Source of the DNA: Thuidium tamariscinum
Taxonomy: Eukaryota > Streptophyta > Bryopsida > Hypnales > Thuidiaceae
Reading direction: 5' to 3'
Assembly (NCBI GenBank): GCA_947034885.2
Contig: OX344751.2
Location: forward strand, 8,680,001-8,744,000
Length of the DNA: 64,000 nt
In this document: piece after piece, positions 10,265-21,840 of the stretch
Numbering within the stretch: the first letter of the stretch is position 1
Layout of the letters: each line of letters begins with the position of its first letter
The notes under the pieces: model-generated
The model's input: the letters and a program-made list of their open reading frames with translations, nothing else
What the model was told of the DNA's origin: nothing
Databases searched by the model: none
Made by a program: the position numbers and the translations under genes

Positions 10265-13200
10265 ATGGCGAAACAGGTCAGCAAGCAAAGCATTGCCGAA
10301 ATGCGGGCTATAGTGGGCTTAGATCCCAGTGACATGGATTTGATTCGTGCACTTCATTTAGCAGGAAATGATGTTGCTGCTGCTGTGAATATATATTTCG
10401 ATACTCCCAAATCCAGTTTTGTTCTGAAGCCGAAAGCCCCACGGCGACCTGCTCCTCCTCCTCCTTCTCCTCCTCGAGCTAGTCCTCAAGCACGACTCTC
10501 GGACGAAATGTCATCTTCAAACTCCCGTCTCCCTTCTCATACAGTAGCCCCTAAACCTCCAGCAGGAAGATCTTCAAATCCAGCTAGTGTGAAAAACGTT
10601 TCTTCAGCCAGACCTAGGCCTATTTCGGCCTCACCGAGGGATCACTCAGCTCCTGGTGGGTCGCGTCCTGTTATCAACCATGCTCGATCAGACTCCCACG
10701 CCAGTCCTTCACGTAAATTCTCGCCAGGAAATGCTTGCATTAATGGACTGGAAGCTGTACACCTATCCCCGCCTGCAGTTGGGAGCGTTCCTGCCCCGAC
10801 TCATGTCGAGGAGACTAGTGTACGTATTGTGAACCTTTTTGTCCGATTGCTTGGTGTGGCTATAATGTGAACCGACCTGTGCTTATTGAACACCTGGCAT
10901 GGGTTTCAAATTCAATCAATGCCGGAAGTTGTCTGGCTTTGGTAGTTTTTATTCGGCTCCATGTCGTGGTGATGAATCTTCAGACCTTGGTCAAGGTGGA
11001 TTTGAGTTACTTTAAGGATTGTAACACAGTAAAAGTGCGAGGTTTTTGGAGATGTATTCAACTGTGGAAATTTTTTTGGGTTTAAGAGTTCAATTTGCTT
11101 GGATCAGATTTACTTCACTAGATTAATGATATTCTTATGCAATTTCAAAAGGGGGCGGGGTTTGTAGACCGCTGGATAACCCCATGACATGCGAAGATCA
11201 GTGACTAAAGATAATTCGCCCAGTCATCATGCTGACACCACTTGTTAATGAATCCTACGGACTGGATGAATAGTTGAGTTGCTATTGGTAACAGGGGTCA
11301 GTGAATGGGAGACTGGATGAGTTCCCTACAGGTTTCAGTGTCCTCTACCTTAGATGGTAAAGAGTCAGTGCTGAAGAGGAAGGAAGATTGTATTTTTGTG
11401 CTCTATTTTCGTCCTCATTGGCATACTATTGGTTCAATGCAGACCCAAAGACTCTCTCCTGCTCTCATTCCGAGTTTTGATTTACTTCCAAGCGATGCTG
11501 GCTTGTCCTCTGCGCCTTTAATGCCGACTGTTCCTCGTGACCCTGTCAAGTCTCTTGATCTGTTTCCCAGCGACCCTGATCTATCCATTTTCTCAGAGCG
11601 TTTTGCGAAGAAGTCTCTTGATTTGGAACCTCGTTCCTCGCTTGCTGCACGTCGGAGTGGTGGCTCCGACAGTGACTGGGTTCTGCTAGGCGAGGCAGAA
11701 GTTGTGGGCTTTTCTACTTGCAAGGGTCCCAAGCTTCGAGTTGGGGATTCTTTGCAGTTCAACTTTCCTAAGCCAGCTAGTGCTGCAGATGTTAGGAGAG
11801 GACCTTGGGGACGAGGCAAGGGTGCAACAGCAGCCACTGAGATCGTCCGGTTTTCTTGTCAGAGGTCAGGAGAGGTAATGTTTTTCTCTCGACCAGGGTT
11901 TTCTCATCACTTCATCGTCTCTGAAAGTGAAAATAACCACAGTTGTCTCTGAGTCCTGCTAGCCATGTACTACCGAGTGAGATTAAAGTACCTTCCTCCT
12001 AATTTAATGTTGCGAATAATTACCTTTGTATGTGCTGGGATATCAGGTTGGACGCATTCCTGGAGATTGGGCTCGTTCCTTGATACCCCTGGTCAATTCA
12101 GGCCAAGTTCAGGTGGAAGGCAAATGTCGCAGTGCTTCAGCAGTCCTTTCACTCATGTCCAGTATCGTCGTTGACTTCAAGTAAGTTAATTAATTATTCG
12201 CCATTTGATTTAATTGATTCATTTTTTTTCCAATATAGACTATGACTATGATTTTGATGAAAATCCGAAAACGAATCCCTCCTGGACCAGAAGGATCAAA
12301 GCTCGTGATATCGATGATATCCAATGGATCCTCATTCACAAATTGCGTAAATTGGTCGAATTTTATTGATTGTTTCCAGTAATTTCCAGTCTCAGAGACT
12401 TGCAAACTTTTTCTTCAGGGTGTATGTGAGTCGATCAATGTTTGCGAAATATAATTGCTCAACAACCCGAATTATGGCTTCATCCGAAGGGACTACAAAT
12501 CAGCCCCTTCCTACTTTGCTTCGTCTTCTTCACAGAGAACCCATTACTAGGGTGAGTTCTGCTGTATTTTACTACTTACAATGCTGACCTGTATAGAATC
12601 ATGGTGTTTAATTTTGTTATAATGTTCAAAGGATTTTATTGTAATTAAGATATGGAACAGAAAGCTAGCTTGCTGTTTTGTATTTCATTGTCTTTCGTCT
12701 ACTGATCTATTGTCTTTTCTTGCAGGCGGCTTTTACTCCTGAAGAGTTGTATAGCCGGAAGCGAACTCTTGACCGTCAAGTTGGAGATGTCACACCAATT
12801 GTGAAGAAATTGAAGCTTTCATCTGCTGAGATCTCGGCTTCTGGAGCTCAAGCAGAGGGCTCTGAAGAGGAAGTGGCTGTACTTTCTGACGAAGATGTGA
12901 CGAAGCTTGTCGGAACAGCAGATGCTTGCAATTTAGAGGTGACTTACACTTTGTAAAGAAAGAAGGGGCTCTTATTCGGAACTTGTTGCGCTTGCCGATT
13001 TGTACATTTTCGTTGCTTGTTTCCTGCATCAGACTTATGTACTGCAGAGCACTATCCTCTGAGTTTCTTCCAGGATCGAAACGCAGTACCGTATGTGCGT
13101 CTTCGATGAAGGCTTACTCTAGTATTTACTCCAGTAGAATTTCTAAGAAGGGTTGGATTATATACTGATGTTTACTTTATGCAGGAGATGGAGCCTCCTT

Positions 13201-16200
13201 CCATCTTGAATTGCGAGCTTCGGCCTTATCAAAAGCAGGCCTTGCACTGGATGACGCAGCTGGAAATTGGCGCTACTGCTGAAGATGCTTCTCGCACCCT
13301 CCATCCATGTTGGGAAGCGTATCAGTTGGCAGAGTATGACATCTTTTGTTTATTTGTGGAATATCTGATTTTCTGTCTATACAATATGATGTGTATGCAA
13401 ATTGTGATCCAGTCGGTGAATATGTCAATATCTCTATCCTTAATCAGTCTGGTTTTGACAGGGAGAACACTACCTTTTATCTAAATGTTTTCTCGGGTGA
13501 AGCTAGTCTGGAGTTTCCAAGTGCCTCTTCAGCTGCAAGGGGAGGGGTAATAACCGGTCTCTCGTTCTTATGAATTCCTCAGTTCTGAAATTCTTCCCAC
13601 CATTGATGACACAATCTCTTAATAAACTCTGATTAAGTTCATGTACATGCAGATCCTTGCAGATGCTATGGGCTTAGGTAAAACTGTGATGACAATTTCA
13701 GTCATAATCTCCAATCCTGGTAGAGGGGGAGTACCTACAGATCCTGCCGTTTCTGGACCGCCAAATACTTTCGATGTATCTGGAAGTCCATTTGGCAAGC
13801 TATCTCAAGTGGCGGATTTGAAAAAGAAGCAAATTGGTCCTAGAAAAGGAGGGGGCACCTTGATTGTGTGTCCAATGACCTTGCTTGGCCAATGGAAGGT
13901 AGCGATAACCATCATTTTCAGGGGTGGTTTCATCTCTTTTAGTTGTCAAAGAAAATCACGCTCCCTGGTACTGAATTGTTTTGGGTATTATATGCTGGTC
14001 GCGCCATTGATTCCTTTTTAATCGTTGGTTTACTGGTGATTGCAGTCAGAGTTCGAGACCCATGTGACTGGAGACTCTCTTTCAGTTTATGCTTACTATG
14101 GCACTGATCGTATCAGAGAGCGTAAGGCGCTTTTGGAACACGACATTGTGTTGACCACCTACGGTGTTCTTGCTTCTGAATCAAATCAACCCGTAAGCAT
14201 TAATGATCTTATTCATAATCACTGTTATTAATAATTCAAAATATTTGCGTTCATGTAGGCCCTGTTTGCGTCGACCAAGAGTCTACTTTGCCTTTAAATG
14301 TCTTGGTGCTTGTGGGACACTATTATCTGCGTGTCCAAGAGCTTCATTGATTACAGTACACATGGGTAGAAACCTGATATCGATGTTTATTATATGCTGA
14401 TGGTGGAACAGAATTTCATGGATGATGGGCCTCTACATTCCATTCACTGGTTCAGGATTGTCCTGGATGAGGCCCACACTATCAAAGCATTTCGCAATAA
14501 TACATCAAAAGCAGTTTTCATGCTCACGGCCGATCGGCGTTGGTGTCTTACGGGAACACCTATTCAGGTAGACCGCGGCCTCTATCTCGGCATGTCCTTG
14601 TGTCTCATTTGAGACATCGTTTTCTCATGAATAAAATTTAATGTGCTCATTATCTGTCGTCGAGTTTCTGTTTTCATATTTGTTGTCTTAGATTTTCCGT
14701 GGCCATTATTCAGGTTCGGCCTGACGAACACGTGATTCTGTTGCAAATCAAGTGTTGATTCCCGTTTCTTTAACACTCTTTTCTCAATGTTGGTGCAGAA
14801 CAAACTGGAGGATATCTTTAGTCTGATTCACTTTCTACGTATTGAACCCTGGAGCAATTACAACTGGTAAGTTCCCCTTTCAACAGTTCTATGAAATTGA
14901 TCTTTGCTTTCTTGTCTCTGATTTGCATCGGAAGGAATACCAAACGACGTGCCTGTCGTGCAGGTGGGAGAAGTTAGTTCAGAAACCATCTGAGGAGGGT
15001 GACGAAAGGGGATTAAAATTACTACAAGCCATACTCCAGCCGCTTATGCTTCGGCGCACAAAAGATAGTCTTGATCAACATGGGAGGTGAGTTTTCAACT
15101 GCAGGAGCCTCGTCGAAGCTATGTTAACTTTTTTCTGATTGCATCATTAACAAAAAGAAGTTTCTGTATTCTAGTTTAGCTTGATGTGTCTGGAATAGCC
15201 CGAGTGCTTGCTGATTTTTAAGACTAATGGTTATGGTGTGGCTGCCCACCTAAATGTTGTGCAGACCCATCCTAGTGTTGCCTCCTGCAGACATGCAAGT
15301 TGTGGAATGCCAGTTTTCAGAAGCTGAACAGGATTTCTACACTGCTCTGTACAAAAAATCCAAGGTGACTCGCGACAATAGTTATTCCCACTTCTGAATT
15401 GGGCGTAAACTGGATCCATTTCTATCATATTGTTCTTATCATTCATGCAAGAATCAACTCTAATAAGTAAACTATTGGATCTGCAGACCAAGTTTGACCA
15501 GTTCGTTCAGCAAGGAAAGGTGCTGCATAACTATGCGTCTATCCTTGAGTTGCTACTACGTCTACGTCAATGCTGCGACCATCCCTTTCTAGTTATGAGG
15601 TATTTTTATTGCTTTTTCAGGTGTACTTAACTTTCTGAAACGGCACTCCATTTAGATTGGTCTTGGTGAAATCCGACAGCTAATAATGAATTTTGGGGTC
15701 TTTGCAGCCGTGGTGACACCGAGGAATATGCGGATCTTGGCAAGCTAGCGAAACGATTCCTGAAAGGAGGACCAGAGGGGCTTCTGAATAGGCCTACAAA
15801 GGCATTTGTTGAAGAAGTGGTCAAGGACTTGCAGAGTGGCCAAAAGGGGGAATGCCCAATCTGTCTGGAGTCTGTCGAAGATGCTGTCCTTACGCCTTGT
15901 GCCCACTGCATGTGTAGGGATTGTTTATATGCTTCATGGCGAAGCTATGGGGGTGGGCCCTGTCCTATCTGCAGGTAGTTACGTATTCTATCGTAGTACA
16001 TATGAGGTGTCTCTATTTTTCTTTTTTTTTTAGTGAATGGATGTGAAAATTCTTACTCCTCAAGTTTCAGGCTATTGATGTTGGGATTTTTTTGGCAGGC
16101 AAACTTTGACTCGTCAAGAGATTATAACTGCACCCTCTGACAGCCGTTTCCAAGTCAACGTGGAAGCCAATTGGACCGATTCATGCAAAGTCACGGCACT

Positions 16201-17533
16201 AATGAAAGAACTGGAGGAACTGCGGCCATCTGGCGCTAAAAGTGTGATCTTCAGCCAGTGGACTGCTTTCCTGGATCTGCTTGAGATACCTTTCAAAAGG
16301 TAATGTTGATTTTCATGTCTGTTTTTCTCGGATAATCTTGAAGCTCTGAAAGTATCCCTTCTTCTATATCATTAGGCCATCTTATCCTGCAACAAATATC
16401 ATCGCTGAGATTTCCAGCTTTGGCCCAACCCTAGCTCCCCCTAAAAGTACTTTTATGTGGCCGTGGTCACCAGGAAGAAAATTAAGTTTGTTCGGCTGGA
16501 TGGATCGCTCTCTCAGCAGCAGCGAGAGAGGGTGCTGAAAGATTTTAGCAGTCAAGAAGACATCCTGGTGAGATGCTATCAAATGATAGCTCATCTTTTG
16601 AGAACTTTGGTCCGGAAGTTAAATGAGTTATTCCATGGATTGTGGGGTTCAGGGGTATCATTACGCAGGTTATGCAATTTTTGGTTTATCGTGACCTAGA
16701 GTGGAAAGAAAATGATCGCTTTTCTGAGTGGCCGACAGGATTTGATCCGTTTACCTTGAGTTGTCTCGGATATAAGACCGCTAACTTTTAGGCAATGATT
16801 TTGCAGGTTATGCTCATCTCTCTCAAAGCAGGAGGAGTAGGCATCAACCTCACTGCTGCTTCTAATGCATTCCTTTTGGTGAGTTTCTCTCAAATGGGAA
16901 TTTACAAATGAATTGACCATGCATTAGCACCTACTGATCACTGGTTTATCATCGTTCCGCGCATATTGGTATAGAAATAACCTGTCTTTTTGCAGGATCC
17001 ATGGTGGAATCCAGCTGTTGAAGAGCAGGCTATCATGCGGATACACCGAATTGGTCAAACAAAAGATGTTAAAATCAAGCGCTTCATTGTAAAAGTAAGC
17101 ACATTGCTTGTTTACTTCCAAGTGAACGTATGAAGTGAAAGTGGTCTCCAAGATTGTTTATGCACGTATCGCATCAAACGTCAAATAGAAAGTCCTCTTG
17201 CAAGCTAGTAGTTGATATTATAAACTTTCACATCATAATTCTATCATACGAATAAAAGGTGATGATTTCTACTTATTATTGATGCATTTTGTTACCTTTC
17301 CTGATGGATTTATTTCAACTCCATAAGATTTGGAGTCAGCTACTATACTGGCCCCTAAGGTGCCCAAATGGTCAGAAAAATGTGTTCTTATATTTTACAT
17401 GGTGTTACAGGGATCAGTGGAAGAAAAGATGCAGGCAGTGCAAGCAAGAAAGCAACGAATGATTGCTGGGGCACTTAATAACCAGGAAGTTCGTGTTGCT
17501 CGAATTGAGGAGTTGAAGATGCTCTTTTGCTAG
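10265..17533 (+). CDS. RAD5A: RAD5A-type SNF2 translocase and RING E3 ubiquitin ligase (HLTF/Rad5 family)
   Basis: This gene acts in nuclear DNA damage tolerance: Rad5 proteins polyubiquitinate PCNA with Ubc13-Mms2 and remodel stalled forks. Exons: 10265-10819, 11443-11874, 12047-12180, 12419-12551, 12726-12938, 13185-13333, 13462-13546, 13653-13898, 14046-14192, 14412-14567, 14799-14866, 14964-15086, 15265-15364, 15487-15599, 15708-15974, 16099-16299, 16474-16567, 16807-16878, 16996-17094, 17411-17533, giving 1,169 aa. Visible parts: a plant RAD5A N-terminus ([19 protein letters not shown]), a Pro/Ser-rich linker, a HIRAN domain from about 318 to 400, Walker A DAMGLGKT near 571-578, the DEAH box RIVLDEAH near 713-720, a C3HC4 RING inserted between the helicase lobes from C934 ([16 protein letters not shown]), and a C-lobe with [11 protein letters not shown] and RIHRIGQ. 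All key motifs are intact. Exon 2 could instead start at 11332, which stays in frame and adds 37 residues. The start ATG precedes the conserved N-terminus directly. Confidence 0.95.
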
Positions 17534-18586
17534 TTGCAATCGACGCTTGTACTTGCCCCTGTACTGTACAGTGGTCGCCACCAGCAGGCCGTAGAAGGCC
17601 AACTATTTTCCCATTGCTTTTGTAGAAATTGAGGACCTCGCTGAGTGACGAGATACCATTCTTTTCGAATCCCAGTTACTTGGAGCTGTTTTTAGTTCCA
17701 GAGTAAGCTTAAAGGAGGGAGTCACACTTGAATCACGAAGTGGCCAAGTGGAGATCGAAGCTGTATATGTCTTCGGTGAATTTTAGATTTTGATTTAAAG
17801 AATCCGTAGGATACCACACCTACAACATTCTTGAGGAGATGCCTCTACACCAGTGAAAAGCAATTCAGATTCCTGTCGTGCACAATGTCAGGTGGTAGGT
17901 ACCGATAGATCCAGGAAGAAATTGTGCACCGATCACATTGAGTGAAATGTGTGCTGGTCCGCAGTGACTGTCAGCCTCTTTTTTGTGGTTGCTGTACTGT
18001 ACAGTACCAGTTAATAATCATACAAGCTACTTATTTTGCCATTCCAATTTTTTTGCATAGTGTGGATAAGAAGTGAAATTTTTTGTCTTGCATAATTGAT
18101 ACTCACCTCTTATACAATTCTGACCAAACACACCGAAGTCCAATTTCCAAAAATCGAAACTCCAATTTTAGCTAATTTTTTCATGTAGTTTTCAAGTTAA
18201 TTCACTGGAAAACATTGATGATGAATTTTTAAAATTTGATTGCAGAGATGTTTAGGGAACATCCATATGCATATCTTTCCTTCAACAAGCATCTTCAAAA
18301 AAGTAATACAATTCTCTCTATAGAAATTTCAATGTTTGGGTGATAATGCCCTAATTCTTAAAAATAAATGCTTTTTTATTGTTATTAGATTTTGGCATGG
18401 TAATTCGACCATCATGTTGAAATGTTTGAAATTATTTACAATGTGAGGGTCAAATAGAAAAATTTAGTTAAATTTGAAATTATTTACAATGAGGGTTAAA
18501 TAGAAAGAATGTAAACATATCTATTTCACAAAGTTTGGTCATATGACACTTCATGTTGAACTCTACCTAAACTATATTTTTGTTAC
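17534..18586. other. RAD5A 3' region and AT-rich spacer
   Basis: The first part is the probable 3' UTR. The palindromic word CTGTACTGTACAG occurs near 17559 and again at 17992. No gene is seen. Confidence 0.5.
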
Positions 18587-18590
18587 TTAA

Positions 18591-18830
18591 CCCTTGAGCG
18601 CCCAAAGAAATTCATTGAAATCCAAACCTCTCCAAACTCATTCCACTCAATCTTTTTTCTAAGAAGAAATCCACATAAACCAACCGTACTGATTGGTAGT
18701 CAAGAGAGACTTGGAGGTTTGGGGAAAATGACACGTCCTTTGACCGTACCACGCAAAAGATTATAATAGTCAAACAAGAAAGTTTTTCAAATTGGAGAGG
18801 CCAGATTTTGGTCTCTTGGGCGCTTAGGGG
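18591..18830. mobile_element. 240-bp TTAA-flanked miniature inverted-repeat element
   Basis: The element starts CCCTTGAGCGCCCAA and ends with the inverted TTGGGCGCTTAGGGG, and is bounded on both sides by TTAA (18587-18590 and 18831-18834). TTAA duplications with CCC...GGG ends are the hallmark of piggyBac-type elements. Because TTAA contains TA, a Tc1/mariner-type TA duplication with ACCC ends is also possible. It has no coding capacity. Confidence 0.75.
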
Positions 18831-18869
18831 TTAATGGGGTGTTTTTTTAATTTGAAAGATGGATGGATG

Positions 18870-20134
18870 GATGTTCCTTACATATCTTTGCAATTGGATA
18901 TATATAATATGTTACCTTTTCCCACAATGTTTGTCAAATTTGCATATTAATTTTTGGGGGGATTGGAGGTGACATGAACAACTACATAGAATATCAACAT
19001 ACTAAAATACACTTCTAAAAAGCTTAATTTCACATTAGAACCTATTAAACTCATTACATAGTCTACCTTGCAATTGTTGAAATGCAATTATTTTTTATAA
19101 GTAGAAATTACAAATAGCTCCAAATCAATAGTCACATGTTTAAATTTTCAATGGTGAATATCATGAATACACTTACTTTTTCCATTGGAACCATTTTCAA
19201 AGAAAATAGATATATATAATTGTTTAGATCTCAAATCAAATGAAATTTGAGGTGAAATTGCTAAACTTCGCATAAAGCTAGGAAATGAAGTAAAAACATT
19301 GCTCTTTACTTATGGTACATGCATGCCTTTGAAGACCTCTCAATAATCAAATATGTACTTTTTTCAATGAAAAATGTAAGTTTTCAATAGTTAAAACTAC
19401 CTGCACAAAAATGGGCCTAAAATTTCATCTCAACCATATATGGTTGACTAGGTAGTTAGAAGTTAAGTATACTAATTTTGAATGCAAAATTGTGGAGTTG
19501 TGAAATTGTAAGGAGAAAAGTGTAACATTATCTATATTTAGTATGCTACCATTTTCCCACAATGTTTCACAAATTTGCATATAAAGTTTTTTTGGGATTA
19601 GACGTCTTGAACAATTACAAAGAATCTTAGCACACTAAAATGTACTTTAAAAAAAGTTAATTTCACATGAAAAGTTATCAAACTCATTACACAATCCACC
19701 TTTCAATTGTTGAAATGCAAATATTTTTTTAGTAGAAATTGCAAATAGGTCCAAATCAAAACTTATATTTAAAAATTTTCAATGTTGAAAATCATGAAAA
19801 CACTTTACTCTTTCCATTGGGACTCTTTTTAAAGCAAATGAATAAGTACAATTTCTTAAATCTCAAATCAAGTGGAATTGACAAGCTCCACGTAAAGCTA
19901 GGAAATGAAGTAAAATTGACAAGCTTTACTCTCCACTAATGGGACATATGTCTTTGAAGACCTTTGAACAATCAAATATATACTTTCATCACTGAAAAAT
20001 AAAAGTATTTAACAGTTAACCCTCAAAACTGCCCCTCCAAAATTTGAAACGGTCAAAACAAAATTTAACTTCCGGCATAGAAATGAGCCTGAAAATTCAG
20101 ATTGAGCATATATGGTTGATTGGGCAGTTAGGGA
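18870..20134. repeat. Tandem duplication of an about 600-bp non-coding unit
   Basis: Unit 1 (about 18870-19475) and unit 2 (about 19530-20134) align in direct orientation at about 635-670 bp offset. Shared words include TTTTCCCACAATGTTTG, GCTAGGAAATGAAGTAAAA and CATATATGGTTGA. Many substitutions and small indels separate the two, so the duplication is old. No gene is present. Confidence 0.8.
20020..20134. mobile_element. Possible 115-bp TTAA-flanked mini-element
   Basis: CCCTCAAAACTGCCC at the left and GGGCAGTTAGGGA at the right are imperfect inverted repeats, bounded by TTAA at 20016-20019 and 20135-20138. It forms the end of unit 2 of the tandem duplication; a diverged counterpart ends unit 1. 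This is tentative because the arms are short and imperfect. Confidence 0.4.
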
Positions 20135-20137
20135 TTA

Positions 20138-21840
20138 AAGACCAGACAGGGATTCCAAATTGCCAATGGTCTGACCTTTCATGAGGATTAGCTGAACTCA
20201 AGGGCATTGAGCACTTATTCAAGACATTGGTTACCGCACACCTGGTCTCTGGAGTGACAGGTCACAAGTTATCGAATCGATTACAGATCAAGGCAACATG
20301 GGTGGAAGTCATCCATGTGCAGTTGTGTACTCATGCAGACTTAGCTTATGCAAGACTCTGATAACCTCTAAACGAACAGGCGTTCAAATTTCAGACAATG
20401 GGTGAACACAAACACATTTTCAAGCACACAAAATAAGCTTCTTCATCCATTCATTGTTCTGAAGATTTTTGTAATACATTAACTTCTACACAATGATTAC
20501 ACTTTGCATCAAATTTTTGAAAGGGTTAGAGTGAAGTACCTCACATACTACATCTTCTGTATTAAAACTTCCGCTTTTTCTTCACTCATTCTTGCGGTAT
20601 GACTTTGTGAATATAAATGTACCTAACACTGACTCAGTTTCGTGAGTCACTCAGTTTCGTTTGACAGGTCGCCATGATTCAGCCCGGAGTACTTCTCCCA
20701 CAATCCCGCATTAACTTACTGGGACTCTTAACGAGCCCTCCCTTTAGGCAAGTCGAAATGGCACTAAGTCGTGGATGCACGTCCTTACTTAATAAACTTC
20801 ATCCGCGCGTGTTGTGGCTGCAGTACCCGTCTGACAGTCTGAAAAAATTAACTGCCTCTGCTTCATACTGTCAGAAATCAGCAAGCGATGGGAGGCAATT
20901 AAAGTCGGGCAACGCTCCAGAGCTCATGTTACTAAGTCAAGAACTGAAAGCAGTCAAGGACTGAGCACAGTCACACCAGTTTCTGCCACCCATGTCAGAA
21001 AGACTGCGGAAATCAAACACTAGCTGTCAGTCTGTGAGAGTGGGTGATTGGCTTCCCTGCAAAACCATGTGTGCCGATCGTCCTTGAACTCCTGTTGCCC
21101 ATGTGCAAGTCATAAGGACTAGTCATTTTAGCTCATGAACATTGCCGCTTGCCCTTAACTTAACTTCACGTCCTTCGCTGAGACACAGAATAAGCAACAA
21201 GAGCGCGCAGCAGCTCGATCAGTGTGCTTCGCTTCTTCAAGTGATGCAGGGCAAGCTATGGTGCAGTTGACAACCTCCGTGGAAAAAGATGCGGACCTTT
21301 TGGGGCAAGTATTGGTGCTACATGCCCTCGGCTGATAGCAGGTGAGCACACACCAAACTGGTCCGCTTCCGAAGCTCGCATCGACATAGAACTTGAATGG
21401 GATGCACTACTTGACTCTGAACTTCAATCTCGTTTCTCCATTCATGTTGATACTGCTATTGTATGATACTTCAAAGATATAGCCGATATGTTCGAGAATG
21501 TGCATATTGTAACCGCACTCTAGCTAACCAGAGCTTCATCCTCGTTGGATTTGAGAAAATCCTACGTAATACTTCAAGGACATGCAAGAACAGTTGTAGT
21601 GAAAACGACACAGTAAGGATAATTATGGCTAGTGAGGGCCTAGAGGCACGCTACACATTGATTGAACTCGAGGATGTGACTAGGTCTGTGTTAGTAAAGG
21701 GCGATCTTCTTACTTCACCTCAGAACTTTACACATCTTTCAGCTCTCACTCTGCACTTCGATCCCTTCCTCACTCGAAGGTGGAGTATAGTTTTGGCAGC
21801 AAGCTTGATCGTCAAGATTCAATTTGTGGAATTGTAGTCA
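20138..21840. other. Region upstream of the kinase, no recognised gene
   Basis: GC content rises here and two open frames occur on the plus strand, 20674-20964 (96 codons) and 21463-21837 (124 codons). Neither resembles a protein I know. They could be 5' leader exons of the kinase, remnants, or chance. No kinase-family extracellular or membrane segment is seen, which fits a cytoplasmic kinase. Confidence 0.4.

Noticed and set aside
20674-21837. Extra N-terminal exons or an extracellular domain for the kinase
   Set aside because: No recognisable ectodomain, signal peptide or membrane span, and kinase length already matches the cytoplasmic family from 21841.
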